A stretch of DNA of 64,000 nt from Sulfurospirillum sp. UBA4058 (GTDB lineage Bacteria > Campylobacterota > Campylobacteria > Campylobacterales > Sulfurospirillaceae): assembly GCA_002382085.1 (NCBI GenBank), contig DFZK01000015.1, positions 124,001 to 188,000 of the forward strand. Reading direction: 5' to 3'. The position numbers were made by a program, and so were the translations under genes. The number at the start of each line of letters is the position of its first letter. The stretch's first letter is position 1. The notes below the pieces were generated by a model. The model was not told the origin of the DNA. It made no database searches and saw nothing but the letters and a program-made list of their open reading frames with translations. Of this stretch, positions 36,934 to 46,521 are shown piece by piece.

Positions 36934-37219
36934 TGGCAAGGGCAAATAAGAGTTTTACGGCAAATAAGTCGATGAATTGTAACGCCAAAATGACGATGAG
37001 CGGTGCCAAATCGATACCGCCGATCAAGGTCGGGACAAAGCGGCGAATCAATGCGTAAACGGGATTGGTTAAGCGGTATAAGACTTGAACGATCGGATTG
37101 TACGGATCGGGTCTGACAAACGAAAGCAATGCCGAAATAATCACGATCCAGATATAGATGTTGATGACGGTATGCAATAAGGAAGCTAAGGCTTCTACGA
37201 GAGTGGATAATACGATCAT
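36923..37219 (-). CDS. YggT-family membrane protein
   Basis: 98 residues, two hydrophobic segments flanking the family core RPDPYNPIVQVLYRLTNPVYALIRR. YggT proteins are linked to membrane and division-associated functions, not well defined. Coupled to both neighbours by short overlaps. Confidence 0.85.
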   Translation of the reverse strand: MIVLSTLVEALASLLHTVINIYIWIVIISALLSFVRPDPYNPIVQVLYRLTNPVYALIRRFVPTLIGGIDLAPLIVILALQFIDLFAVKLLFALANAL

Positions 37220-38055
37220 TTTACAATCTCCTTCGGGTATTTTTTGACGTGGTGAGAATCGTCTCGTTTTTTGAGGTGCTCACGGTTAATGAAGCGCAGT
37301 GTTTCCATCTCAAACGAAGTAGGCATCTTCGCGTGCAGATCAACCGACGTGAGCATCTCCTCAAGCGTGAGGATTTGGCTTGGCATCAGCAGACAATTCG
37401 CAATTGATTCAGGCATAAAGCCCTCATCCAAAAGCTGTTGCACGCGGTATGTGGCGTCTTGAAATGAGGGAACATACACGTAGTGCATCGCTTGATCGTA
37501 GCCTAAACTTTGGCGTATCCACTCCTCTTTGGACGCGTCACTTCGGTGCGCTTCTTCGCAAAGAATCGTCGTAACGCCTTGAAGCATATCGTCGCATGCG
37601 CGGGCAAAAAGTGGCGTGGGGTATTTGTCGGTTTTCATGATGACACAACAATCGTCACCCTCTGCTTGGTGTTTCATACGAATGACAAATGGGCGAGGAT
37701 TGTTCAGTACCTCTTCGGAGCTTAAGTTTTCACAGGCTCCATCGTAAGGTGAGGCTTTATCTTCAGCACAAAAACAGATAAACGCTTTTTTCTTATCTAA
37801 GAGCGTAGAGGCAAATTGGAGGTGGTACTTGAAATTGTGGCTTTGGTAGTACAGTTGTGTGTACGAAATGCCAAAGAGTGCCAACGTGTCTAAAAGATCG
37901 CGGTCTTTGTCTTCGATGATGTTTGTTTTATCGGCATCGTCAATGCGCACGATGAAAGGTTCATTGGCGTGCTTGGCAAAGGCAAAGTTCAAAAGTGCGA
38001 TGCGAAGATCGTTAAGATTTAAATCGCGTGTTGGAGAAAGCGTGCAACGAAGCAT
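37216..38055 (-). CDS. Degenerate glutamyl-tRNA synthetase paralogue lacking catalytic signatures
   Basis: 279 residues align by eye with the catalytic half of GluRS: LRCTLSPTRDLNLNDLRIALLNFAFA corresponds to RFAPSPTGxLHIGGARTALxN, then VRIDDADKTN to the IEDTD motif. The HIGH motif is replaced by NLND, and the KLSKR loop expected near residue 195 is absent; the anticodon-binding half is missing. It should not aminoacylate. The place next to yggT is where C. jejuni has a gltX gene, as I recall, so this may be a decayed or repurposed copy. It overlaps glnS by one base. Confidence 0.75.
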   Translation of the reverse strand: MLRCTLSPTRDLNLNDLRIALLNFAFAKHANEPFIVRIDDADKTNIIEDKDRDLLDTLALFGISYTQLYYQSHNFKYHLQFASTLLDKKKAFICFCAEDKASPYDGACENLSSEEVLNNPRPFVIRMKHQAEGDDCCVIMKTDKYPTPLFARACDDMLQGVTTILCEEAHRSDASKEEWIRQSLGYDQAMHYVYVPSFQDATYRVQQLLDEGFMPESIANCLLMPSQILTLEEMLTSVDLHAKMPTSFEMETLRFINREHLKKRDDSHHVKKYPKEIVK

Positions 38056-40295
38056 TATTTCAATGCCTCGCTCACAAGGGTGTTGACCACGGTTGGATTG
38101 GCTTTGCCGCCGCTGTTTTTAAGCACTTGTCCTACAAAAAAGCCAAAAAGATTGGTATTGCCCGCTTTGTATTTGGCGACGTTGTCGGGGTTTTTAGCCA
38201 TCACATCCTCAATCAACGGTTTTAAAAGAGCAGGATCACTGATCTGTTTGAGCCCTTGTGTTTCGACGATTTGGGTCGGATTTTCGCCCGTTTGTGCCAT
38301 CGTTTCAAAAACTTGTTTAGCGATCTTGCTAGAGATCACACCCTCATCCATCATCACGACCAGTTCGGCGACTTCTTTGGCGCCAAATGGAAGGGCGACC
38401 TCGCGTTTAAGTTCGCGTGCGACGTCGTTGGCTACGATGTTGGCGATGCTGGTTGGACTCTTTACATGTAACAGTGTTGCTTCGTAAAAACGAGAGAGCT
38501 CTTCATCGCGCGCTAACGTATTGGCGATTTCGCTGTTGAGCCCGCTTTTCGTGTACGCTTCAAAACGGGTTTTTTCCTCTTCACTCATCGGGGCTACATT
38601 ACCTTCAACATGTGCTTTTTTGCTCTCTGTTTTGGGGGCAGATTTTGCGGTTTCGCTCTTTTTTGCCCACGAGTCTTTGAGCCCTACGATTTTATTGAAG
38701 ACAGGTTTTTCGTCGGTATAATCGATTGGGTCGGCGTAAAAATAGCCTTGGCGTTCAAACTGAAAACGCACGTCTGGTTTTTCGGTGACAACGGCAGGTT
38801 CGATAAAGGCATTTTGGATGACATGTAAAGAATCGGGATTGAGGTCTTCCACGTTTTCCGGCGCATCGACTTTGTAAAGACGCTCATACAGTCTCACTTC
38901 GGCTTTTTTGGCATGTTTTGCACTGACCCAATGGATCGCACTTTTGGTTTTAATGCCACTCATATCGGTGCCGCTTTTGGAGTCAGGATGGTACACGGCT
39001 TTGATCTCGACAATGTTGCCGTTTTTATCTTTGAGAATCTCTTTACATGTAAGAATGTAGGCATGTTTGAGTCGTACGGGTTGATGAGGTGTTAAACGGT
39101 AATACCCCTCAACTGGATTTTCAGAAAAATCGTCACGCTCGATGTAAATTTCACGCGAAAAAGGAAGCATGCGTGAGCCCTCTTTGGGGACATCGTGTGG
39201 GTAGTACGACGCATCGATCTCTTCTTCGCCCTCGTAGTTTTCGATGACGACTTTGAGTGGGTCTAGCACACACATCACGCGCGGTACTTTGGGGTTAAGG
39301 TCATCTCTGATGCAAAACTCCAGTTGTGCCACATCGACCGTTGAATTGGCCTTGGCAATACCGATTTGCTCACAAAAATTGTTGATGGCTTCTGGCGTAT
39401 AGCCTCTTCGTTTGTAGCCTGCGATGGTTGGAAGGCGAGGGTCATCCCATCCGTTGACATAATTGCCATTGACGAGTTCCAAGAGTTTGCGTTTGCTCAT
39501 GACCGTGTAGTTCATACCAAGGCGCGCAAATTCGTGTTGGTAGGGGCGAGGTGGGGTGAGATCGAGCGCGTCTAAAACCCAGTCGTAAATGTCGCGGTTG
39601 TTTTCAAACTCCAATGTACAGATGGAGTGGGTCACTCCCTCGATATAGTCTGATAAGCAGTGCGCGAAGTCGTACATCGGGTAGATGCACCACTCATCGC
39701 CCGTTCGAAAGTGGTGAGCATGGCGGATGCGGTATAGAAGTGGGTCGCGCATTTTCATATTCGCCGCACTCATGTCGATCTTGGCGCGCAGGACGTGCTC
39801 TCCGTCTTTAAATTCGCCTTTTCTCATACGCTCCAAAAGGTCTAAATTCTCCTCGATGCTGCGATTGGCATACACGCTTCGACGACCCGGTTCCGTAACA
39901 CTTCCTCGGTATTCGCGGATCTCTTCTTCGTTTAAACTATCGACGTAGGCTTTGCCCATTTTGACCAGCTGTACGGCGTAGTCGTAGATTTTGGGGAAAT
40001 AATCTGAAGCAAAACGCACTTCGCCTGCCCATGAAAACCCAAGCCATGTGACCGCATCTTTGAGTGCTTCGACGTAGCGCATGTCCTCGGTGGTCGGGTT
40101 GGTGTCGTCCATGCGAAGGTTACATTTCCCGTGATAATCGCGCGCAATGCCAAAATTGATACCGATAGACTTCGCGTGTCCGATGTGTGGAAATCCGTTG
40201 GGCTCGGGAGGAAACCGTGTCGTAATGGCGCGGTATTTTCCCGCCTTCAAATCCTCTTCAACTTTGACGCGTAAAAAATCTTTGCTCTCGCTCAT
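38055..40295 (-). CDS. glnS: Glutaminyl-tRNA synthetase with C-terminal YqeY domain
   Basis: Class I enzyme charging tRNA-Gln directly. HIGH motif (NGFPHIGHAKSI), KMSKS variant (VMSKRKLL), GlnRS-specific LRMDDTNP and WDDPRLPTIAGYKRRGYTPEAI; catalytic plus anticodon barrels to about residue 560. Residues about 595-746 form a YqeY/GatB-tail-like domain (MSEEEKTRFEAY...ANTLARDEELSRFYE...GKANPTVVNTLV), an architecture known from Deinococcus GlnRS. Most Campylobacterota instead use GatCAB amidation, so transfer is likely. ATG at 40295 chosen over an upstream in-frame codon. Confidence 0.92.
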   Translation of the reverse strand: MSESKDFLRVKVEEDLKAGKYRAITTRFPPEPNGFPHIGHAKSIGINFGIARDYHGKCNLRMDDTNPTTEDMRYVEALKDAVTWLGFSWAGEVRFASDYFPKIYDYAVQLVKMGKAYVDSLNEEEIREYRGSVTEPGRRSVYANRSIEENLDLLERMRKGEFKDGEHVLRAKIDMSAANMKMRDPLLYRIRHAHHFRTGDEWCIYPMYDFAHCLSDYIEGVTHSICTLEFENNRDIYDWVLDALDLTPPRPYQHEFARLGMNYTVMSKRKLLELVNGNYVNGWDDPRLPTIAGYKRRGYTPEAINNFCEQIGIAKANSTVDVAQLEFCIRDDLNPKVPRVMCVLDPLKVVIENYEGEEEIDASYYPHDVPKEGSRMLPFSREIYIERDDFSENPVEGYYRLTPHQPVRLKHAYILTCKEILKDKNGNIVEIKAVYHPDSKSGTDMSGIKTKSAIHWVSAKHAKKAEVRLYERLYKVDAPENVEDLNPDSLHVIQNAFIEPAVVTEKPDVRFQFERQGYFYADPIDYTDEKPVFNKIVGLKDSWAKKSETAKSAPKTESKKAHVEGNVAPMSEEEKTRFEAYTKSGLNSEIANTLARDEELSRFYEATLLHVKSPTSIANIVANDVARELKREVALPFGAKEVAELVVMMDEGVISSKIAKQVFETMAQTGENPTQIVETQGLKQISDPALLKPLIEDVMAKNPDNVAKYKAGNTNLFGFFVGQVLKNSGGKANPTVVNTLVSEALK

Positions 40296-40401
40296 CTTCT
40301 TCAAACCTTTGTGATTGATAACTCTTGTATGGTTGTATTTTACCATGCTCTGTATTAATTAACCCAAAAGCGGTGCATGAAATACGCTAAAGTCTTGGTG
40401 T

Positions 40402-40411
40402 TTACATGTAA
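40402..40411. repeat. Highly iterated palindrome TTACATGTAA (representative, intergenic copy)
   Basis: Exact copies start at 7736, 11134, 17293, 20812, 23942, 36276, 38462, 39043, 40402, 52036, 52417, 56061 and 63666. One-mismatch end variants occur near 311, 12598, 34076, 51209 and 58836. Only the copy at 40402 is intergenic (inside TTTACATGTAAA); the others lie in genes on both strands and encode LHV or (L/F/N)TC(K/N). Thirteen exact 10-mers in 64 kb is far above chance (expected well under one). Confidence 0.9.
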
Positions 40412-40449
40412 AGATTTGAGACGATAATATGGCTCTTTTTAAGGACGCC

Positions 40450-40467
40450 AAGTCATGCTAAAGTCAT
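40450..40467 (+). promoter_or_regulatory. Tandem AAGTCAT repeats, 11-bp period (candidate response-regulator site)
   Basis: AAGTCAT at 40450 and again at 40461, in the 375-bp gap upstream of the chemoreceptor gene. OmpR/PhoB-family regulators bind such head-to-tail repeats with 11-bp spacing. The same motif and spacing recur at 47238. The rest of this gap (40412-40670) is very AT-rich and I see no gene in it. Confidence 0.5.
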
Positions 40468-40670
40468 GAATTCGATAGGAAAAAAAGCTTTGAATATGAC
40501 ATTAATGATTCCTACATAAAGTATTATTTTTAATTCAGACATAATTAATAAATATTTTAATGTTTTTGATCTATTTAATATTATATTAAGTTTTAAAATC
40601 CATTTTTTATGTTTTAATTGAAAGGGTATCTGTGATATCAAATCATAAAATTCTTTCATAAGGTCATCGG

Positions 40671-42296
40671 ATGTTACGCCATTTTTCGATTCAGGTTCGG
40701 TTACTTATTTTAGGACTTTTTTTATCTGCTATGATGCTGTGCATCGGAGTGATAGGTATTGTTAATCTTTCGACGAACAACCGTTTTCTTGTTTCCATGC
40801 ATGAACATCGCATCATTCCGCTTAAACAGCTCAAAGTGATCAGTGATATGTATGCTGTTAATATTGTCGATACGACGCATAAAATGAATTATAAGACCAT
40901 GACTTATGTGGATGGTCAAAAAATGATCGCAGATGCTAAAGCGTTGATTAAGCAAAATTGGGAAGCCTATGAAGCACTTCCGTTATCTTCCCAAGAGAAG
41001 GAGTTGGTAAAAACCGCTTTATCGAAAATGGAGATAGCCAATCAAGCCATCGCTCAATTAGAAACGATTATTGGTGCGAACGACGCTGAGGCATTACGAC
41101 TGTTTGCCAAAGGTCCTTTATATCCTTCTATTGAGCCTGTGACGGATGCCATTTCTCTCTTGATTGATTTGCAATTAAAGGAAGCCACGGTTTTAGCAGA
41201 TGCAGGTGCTACCAATTATGATGTCGCCAAAATCACCATCATGAGTTTAGGTCTCTTGTCCATTATTGTTGGGTTGATAGCGATTTATTTTATATCCAAA
41301 TCTATTTTAACGGCATTACGACAAACCAATGATCTTGCAGATGAGTTGGCGAGCGGTGAGGGGGATCTCACCAAACGGTTAGATGCAAACGGGAAAGATG
41401 AAATTTCACATACGTGTGGTGCTTTGAATGCCTTTCTCTCTAAAACCCAAGCCCTAGTTTTTCAGGCAAAACAAGGTGCTTCGGAAAATGCGGCTTCATC
41501 GGAAGAGATTTCAACAACGGCACAACAAGTCAGATTGCATCTTGAATCTTCCGTGCAAACCGTAACGACTACCAACCACCGGATAGAATTAATTGCCAAT
41601 ACGGCGCAAGAATTTTCTTCCAAAGCAGACCATTTAGCGCATCAATCGCTTTTTGCAAAAGAGAGATTGGAAGAGTCGAAAACACTCATTATTCAAATGA
41701 ACGAAAGCATCTTGAACAATGCCGTGACGCAAGAAACTCTTTCACGTAAGCTCGGGCAACTCTGTTTAGAAGCGGGGCAGATCAAAGACGTTTTAGGGGT
41801 CATCGGAGACATTGCAGACCAGACAAATCTTTTGGCACTCAATGCCGCCATAGAAGCAGCGCGAGCCGGCGAACACGGTCGAGGATTTGCGGTTGTGGCA
41901 GACGAAGTCAGAAAACTGGCTGAGAGAACTCAAAAAAGTTTGGGAGAGACCAATGTAACCATCAATACGATTGTTCAAGCCATTATCGAAGTGAGTGAGG
42001 AGATGCATCAAAGCAATGAATGCATGCAACGACTTGGTCAAACAAGCGAACACGTAGACGCTCAGATCAATTATGTGTACACCATGGTTGATGGAACTTA
42101 TACCCAGACTAATGTATTGGCTGAGCAAACCGTTGAACAAAAAAAAGATGCCGTGAGCGTCAAAGAAGAGATGGAAACGGTTCATACTCTTTTTGGGCAA
42201 ATTGCCAGAAACGTTGAAGAGATTGCTTCGGCTATCTCTTTTTTGGCGGGTAATAATGCAAAACTTAATGTACTGTTATCCCAGTTCAGAGTATGA
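40671..42296 (+). CDS. Methyl-accepting chemotaxis protein
   Basis: Transmembrane chemoreceptor, 541 residues: TM1 (about 8-30), a periplasmic four-helix-bundle sensor of about 160 residues (4HB_MCP type), TM2 (about 190-212), HAMP (about 213-265), and a signalling domain with the conserved hairpin tip IADQTNLLALNAAIEAARAGE. No C-terminal CheR-binding pentapeptide is seen. Lower CpG than the 20-30 kb genes. Followed after 38 bp by a GGDEF-EAL gene with a similar sensor. Confidence 0.92.
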   Translation: MLRHFSIQVRLLILGLFLSAMMLCIGVIGIVNLSTNNRFLVSMHEHRIIPLKQLKVISDMYAVNIVDTTHKMNYKTMTYVDGQKMIADAKALIKQNWEAYEALPLSSQEKELVKTALSKMEIANQAIAQLETIIGANDAEALRLFAKGPLYPSIEPVTDAISLLIDLQLKEATVLADAGATNYDVAKITIMSLGLLSIIVGLIAIYFISKSILTALRQTNDLADELASGEGDLTKRLDANGKDEISHTCGALNAFLSKTQALVFQAKQGASENAASSEEISTTAQQVRLHLESSVQTVTTTNHRIELIANTAQEFSSKADHLAHQSLFAKERLEESKTLIIQMNESILNNAVTQETLSRKLGQLCLEAGQIKDVLGVIGDIADQTNLLALNAAIEAARAGEHGRGFAVVADEVRKLAERTQKSLGETNVTINTIVQAIIEVSEEMHQSNECMQRLGQTSEHVDAQINYVYTMVDGTYTQTNVLAEQTVEQKKDAVSVKEEMETVHTLFGQIARNVEEIASAISFLAGNNAKLNVLLSQFRV

Positions 42297-42334
42297 ACGT
42301 ATTTTTGTGTTACGCAAACGTTTGAAAGGATAGT

Positions 42335-44665
42335 ATGTCACGAGGGGAAAGTGTTTTTATACGGTTGAAGTTATTTCTTTTGGTAGTGATGACATTGATA
42401 GCATTGTGTTTAATCGGATATATCAGTCTGGTGAAGTTGTCAGACGTGTATCAAACTTTTGAAAGTATAGACAAAGAGCAAGAAGTATCGGTTGATAGGT
42501 TACGCAAAATTTTAGACCATTATACCTTTGAGATTATCGGCACGCTCCATCAAACCAATGCGCATCAAAGCTCGTATGATACGTGCGCGGCTACGGTTCA
42601 AAATGCTCAAGAAAGCATCAAAGAAGCGTGGCACACGTATAGCGCAATGCATCTGGAAAAAGAACAACAACTGGTTGCCGATGACGTTACAAAGATGATG
42701 CTAACAAGTGATGCTTTGCTGTCTGAAATCATTCAAACATGTCATGCGCATCATGCATCCTTACTGGAGGATTTAACGCAAAACGAGCTTTATGCAACGC
42801 TTAATCCACTGGTGGCTAAATTTCAAGATTTAATCGCATTGAACCTCTTGGATATTCAAGAGAACAAAGTAGCCTCCAATCATATCTACCTCAAGAGTCG
42901 TACGTCTATATTTTACGTGCTTTGTTTAACCATTATATTTTTGATGTGCTTTTTAATCATTATTGCTTCACGAATTTTGCAAACCTATTCCCAACTGGAT
43001 GCGACGTTAAATGCTATTCCTGACATTTTGTTTGAATTTGATATTTTCGGCGTCTGTTATGATTATTTAGACCAAAGCGGAGACAATACACTTTTCTCAT
43101 CCGATGTGATTGGAAAGCGGATTAATGAGATTTTTCCCAAAAACGCACAGTATTGTATCCTTACCGCGTTAAAAGCCGTCTATAAGCACCGTGAACCGGC
43201 TAATATTGACTTTTCCATGCAACATCAAGGCAAGACGTTGTGGTTTGAATTTTCCGTTGCATCGAAAAAAGTTGCTTTTGTACGCAATACGAACAATACG
43301 CATTATATTTTACTTTTGCGTAATATTACGCAACGAAAATACCATGAACAAGAGATTTTGCGGTTGGCGCATTGCGATCAACTGACGTCACTTTCCAATC
43401 GACATGTCGCACAAACGTACACCCAATCCTTAATTGAGAAAAAAGAGAAGCAGTTTGCGCTCTTATTTATTGACTTGGATCAGTTTAAAACGATTAACGA
43501 TTCGTTCGGACATCTTTTTGGGGATCAATTATTGATTCTTGTTGCCAAAAGAATTCGAACGATTGTGCGTAAAGACAATTTTGTAGGCAGGCAAGGCGGC
43601 GATGAATTTATTTTGATTATTCCGTATTCAAAAATCGAATTGATCACGCATATGGTCAAACAGCTCTTAAAATCGTTATCGCGCCCTTACCAAATGGATA
43701 ATACGTTAGACGTTGTTATTACAGCCTCGATCGGCGTTGCTTTATATCCCAATGACGGAAAAGACTTTGTCGCTTTGTTAAAAAGTGCCGATACGGCTAT
43801 GTACAATGCCAAGAAAGAGGGTAAAAATACCTATTGCTTTTTCACGGAAGATATTCGTATGCAAGCGATGCGAAAGATGCAACTGGAACAAGCCTTGCGC
43901 TATGCACTCGAAAATAACGAACTCTTTATGTGTTATCAGCCGCAAATCGATATCCAAACCAATCGGATTGTGGGGGCTGAGTCATTGATTCGTTGGCGTC
44001 ATCCTGAATTTGGTATTGTCTCTCCGGTTGAATTTATCCCGATTGCGGAGAGTAGCGGGTTGATCGTACCGATTGGACAATGGGTCATCGAACATGTCAT
44101 TGAGCAGATGCATACATGGCATCAACGAAAGGTTGATCTGCCAAGAATCGCCATCAACCTTTCCGCATTACAGTTTAGGCAACCTAATTTGTTATCGATC
44201 ATCGAAAGTGCGCTCAGCAAGACCAGCATATTGCCGACACAGATAGAGTTTGAATTAACCGAAAGCAGTGCCATGGAAGATCCTGCGCATGCCATGCAGA
44301 TCATCAATACATTGCGAACCAACGGTTTTTATGTCTCCATCGATGATTTTGGAACAGGCTATTCATCGTTAAGTTATCTAAGGCAATTTCGTGTGTCTAA
44401 ATTGAAAATAGATCGATCTTTTATCAAAGACATGTTGAAAAACAGTGAAGATAAAGCGATTGTCGCGGCAATCATCGGAATCGCTCAAAATTTAGGCATG
44501 ACGGTCATTTCGGAGGGCGTCGAGACCAAGGAGCAATTGGATCTTTTATCCCAATTGGGATGCGATCAAATTCAAGGGTACTATTTTAGTAAACCGCTTG
44601 ATGTCGAAGCGTTTGAGAGATTTTACCTTGACAATACGTCACGAACGAATGGTGTAAGGAAGTGA
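42335..44665 (+). CDS. Membrane sensor with PAS, GGDEF and EAL domains (c-di-GMP turnover)
   Basis: 776 residues: TM1 (about 10-32), a periplasmic helical sensor resembling that of the neighbouring chemoreceptor, TM2 (about 188-212), PAS (about 220-335), GGDEF (about 345-505, GRQGGDEF intact, I-site RKDN without the Asp), and EAL (about 520-765). In the EAL domain the motif reads ESL, with ELTESSAME, DDFGTGYSSLSYL and SEGVETKEQ conserved, so phosphodiesterase activity is plausible. Net direction of activity cannot be read from sequence. Ends 27 bp into the 3' end of the opposite kinase gene. Confidence 0.92.
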   Translation: MSRGESVFIRLKLFLLVVMTLIALCLIGYISLVKLSDVYQTFESIDKEQEVSVDRLRKILDHYTFEIIGTLHQTNAHQSSYDTCAATVQNAQESIKEAWHTYSAMHLEKEQQLVADDVTKMMLTSDALLSEIIQTCHAHHASLLEDLTQNELYATLNPLVAKFQDLIALNLLDIQENKVASNHIYLKSRTSIFYVLCLTIIFLMCFLIIIASRILQTYSQLDATLNAIPDILFEFDIFGVCYDYLDQSGDNTLFSSDVIGKRINEIFPKNAQYCILTALKAVYKHREPANIDFSMQHQGKTLWFEFSVASKKVAFVRNTNNTHYILLLRNITQRKYHEQEILRLAHCDQLTSLSNRHVAQTYTQSLIEKKEKQFALLFIDLDQFKTINDSFGHLFGDQLLILVAKRIRTIVRKDNFVGRQGGDEFILIIPYSKIELITHMVKQLLKSLSRPYQMDNTLDVVITASIGVALYPNDGKDFVALLKSADTAMYNAKKEGKNTYCFFTEDIRMQAMRKMQLEQALRYALENNELFMCYQPQIDIQTNRIVGAESLIRWRHPEFGIVSPVEFIPIAESSGLIVPIGQWVIEHVIEQMHTWHQRKVDLPRIAINLSALQFRQPNLLSIIESALSKTSILPTQIEFELTESSAMEDPAHAMQIINTLRTNGFYVSIDDFGTGYSSLSYLRQFRVSKLKIDRSFIKDMLKNSEDKAIVAAIIGIAQNLGMTVISEGVETKEQLDLLSQLGCDQIQGYYFSKPLDVEAFERFYLDNTSRTNGVRK

Positions 44666-46521
44666 AATAATAAAGCGAAGCCCTTCTGCTTCATTCAGCG
44701 CGATAATCTTTCCTTCTAATTTTTTTTCTACGATCGTTTTTACCATGGAAAGTCCTAGTCCAAAGTTGTCTTTTTTAGTTGAATGGTAGGCTGAAAAAAG
44801 TTGTTTAAACTGTTCTTCGCTCATTTTTCCGGCATTGTCTTGAACAATAATTTGCAGTAACGACGGTTCATGCCGTATAAAAGAAAATTCAATGCATTTT
44901 GCAGTGGTACGGCTGAATGTAAGTGCTTCAACGGAGTTTCGCATAAAACCATCAGACTATTGATCAAGGCATTTTTATGGGTATAGATTGTTTCGATATT
45001 AGAGCGTGCTTTGATCTCAATCGAATGTAAAATCAACTTCACTTCGAGCATTTTTTCAATGGTTCTGACTTCTTCGATGGGGTTAAAACGTGATTTTTGA
45101 CTGTAGTGTTTAAAAAAATTGCTGAACAGATCAATGCTGGATTGGACGTATTCAAGCGTGTAGAGAATTTGCGGTATTTTTTTCTCAAATTCCTGTAACA
45201 GCGACTCTTTTTTGTGCAAGAAAGTTGCATGTAAAAACATAAATTGCGAAGCTAATTGTGCGATGGGCGTTTTCCACTGATGCGTGATATTGCCGACGGT
45301 TTGCCCTAAAGCGATAAAACGCGATTGCGCGATTAAGAGGTTTTCACTTTCACGTTGCTGTTGATGCATCTGTTTAATCTTTTCTCCATGCGCAAGGGAT
45401 AAAAAGAAAAGATCCATAACGATGCCAAAGGGAAGAACCAGCCATGCGTACGCTTCTTCTTTAATGTAGCCCGCAACAACAAGCCCGTTGTACAGAGAAC
45501 AGAGTGTAAAAAATCCTCGTGCAATGGCAAAGTAGAAACTTCCGGGTCGTTTTTGAACCACGACAAGAATGCTGACAAACATCATAAATAACACCATCAT
45601 AAAGCCAACGGGAACGGTATAGGCCGTGACGTATAAAATATCCATATCGATAACGGCGGCTGAATAAAAAATGATCCAAAATATCTCATATGCGGCAAAT
45701 CCGAATAACAATTTACCGATCAACTCTTTTTGTAATTGAAAAAAATAATAAGACGTGAGGAACAGAAAAAGATAGATCATACGAATCCATATCCATGCTG
45801 AAACGGTAAGTAAAGACAAGTGCTCAATGTGAAAATATTGGTAGGCAAATCCTTCGTAAATAAACTGAAAAATAAGCAGACTGAAGGCGTAGCCCCCATA
45901 AACAAGATAGAAGATTTCACGGGTTGAAAAATAGAGTACGGCATTGTACAGCATGAGTGCTATCAAAATACCTTCGATACAGCCCCACACAAGCGTTTTG
46001 ATGGAAGCACTAAAGGTAAAAGCGTTAAGGCTTTTGATATTCCAGCTCAATTCGTAAGGTCCGTATGATTGCAAACGGCTAATGATCGTATAGGGTACGT
46101 GAGGCTCAAGTGTGAGCATTTCGGCACTTTTGAAATGAATCATCGCGCGATCTTTTTTAGGGCGCATATCGCCTAGTTCGCTTTTACTGGATAAAAAATG
46201 GTTCTGATAGAGATACAAATCAATAAAATCGAGTCCTGCACGAGGATGTTCGAGTATGATTTTTTGCGGTACGGCTGAGGTGTTTACAAGGGTAAATTTG
46301 ATCCAATAGGCATCTTTGGTTGACGATGTCGTTACAACATGCATGCCCTCATCCGTTGTTTTCATAATATCATCGGCGGTTAAAAGACCCTTACCCTCTT
46401 TATAAACGGATTGATTTTGGCTGCTGTGCGTATCTGAAAAATATTCATCAATTGCGATCATCTTTGTGCCGGAAAAGCAAGACAGCGGTATTAAAACTAT
46501 CAAGAATAAAAAAACTTTCAT
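44639..46521 (-). pseudogene. 7TMR-DISM sensor histidine kinase interrupted by a frameshift
   Basis: The first frame (46521 to 44821) carries signal peptide, periplasmic 7TMR-DISMED2-like domain (about 30-160), seven membrane helices (about 170-370) and the H-box with His in VGNITHQWKTP. The HATPase N-box starts KNALINSLMVL and then leaves frame at about 44944; the continuation MRNSVEALTF, G1-like VQDNAGKM and FGLGLSMVK (to 44639) is in another frame. Inserting one base, for instance in the TTTT run just before ATGCGA, gives one continuous kinase of 627 residues. Either sequence error, recent loss of function, or unusual recoding. Coupled to the response regulator by ATGA. Confidence 0.85.

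Noticed and set aside
40453..40659. 68-residue frame on the minus strand between glnS and the chemoreceptor
   Set aside because: Very AT-rich, no ribosome site, no recognisable family, and it covers the candidate regulator repeats; treated as non-coding.
44935..44950. Programmed -1 frameshift as explanation of the kinase split
   Set aside because: The sequence GGTTTTATG is not a canonical X XXY YYZ slippery site and no strong downstream stem was seen; mutation or sequence error is simpler.
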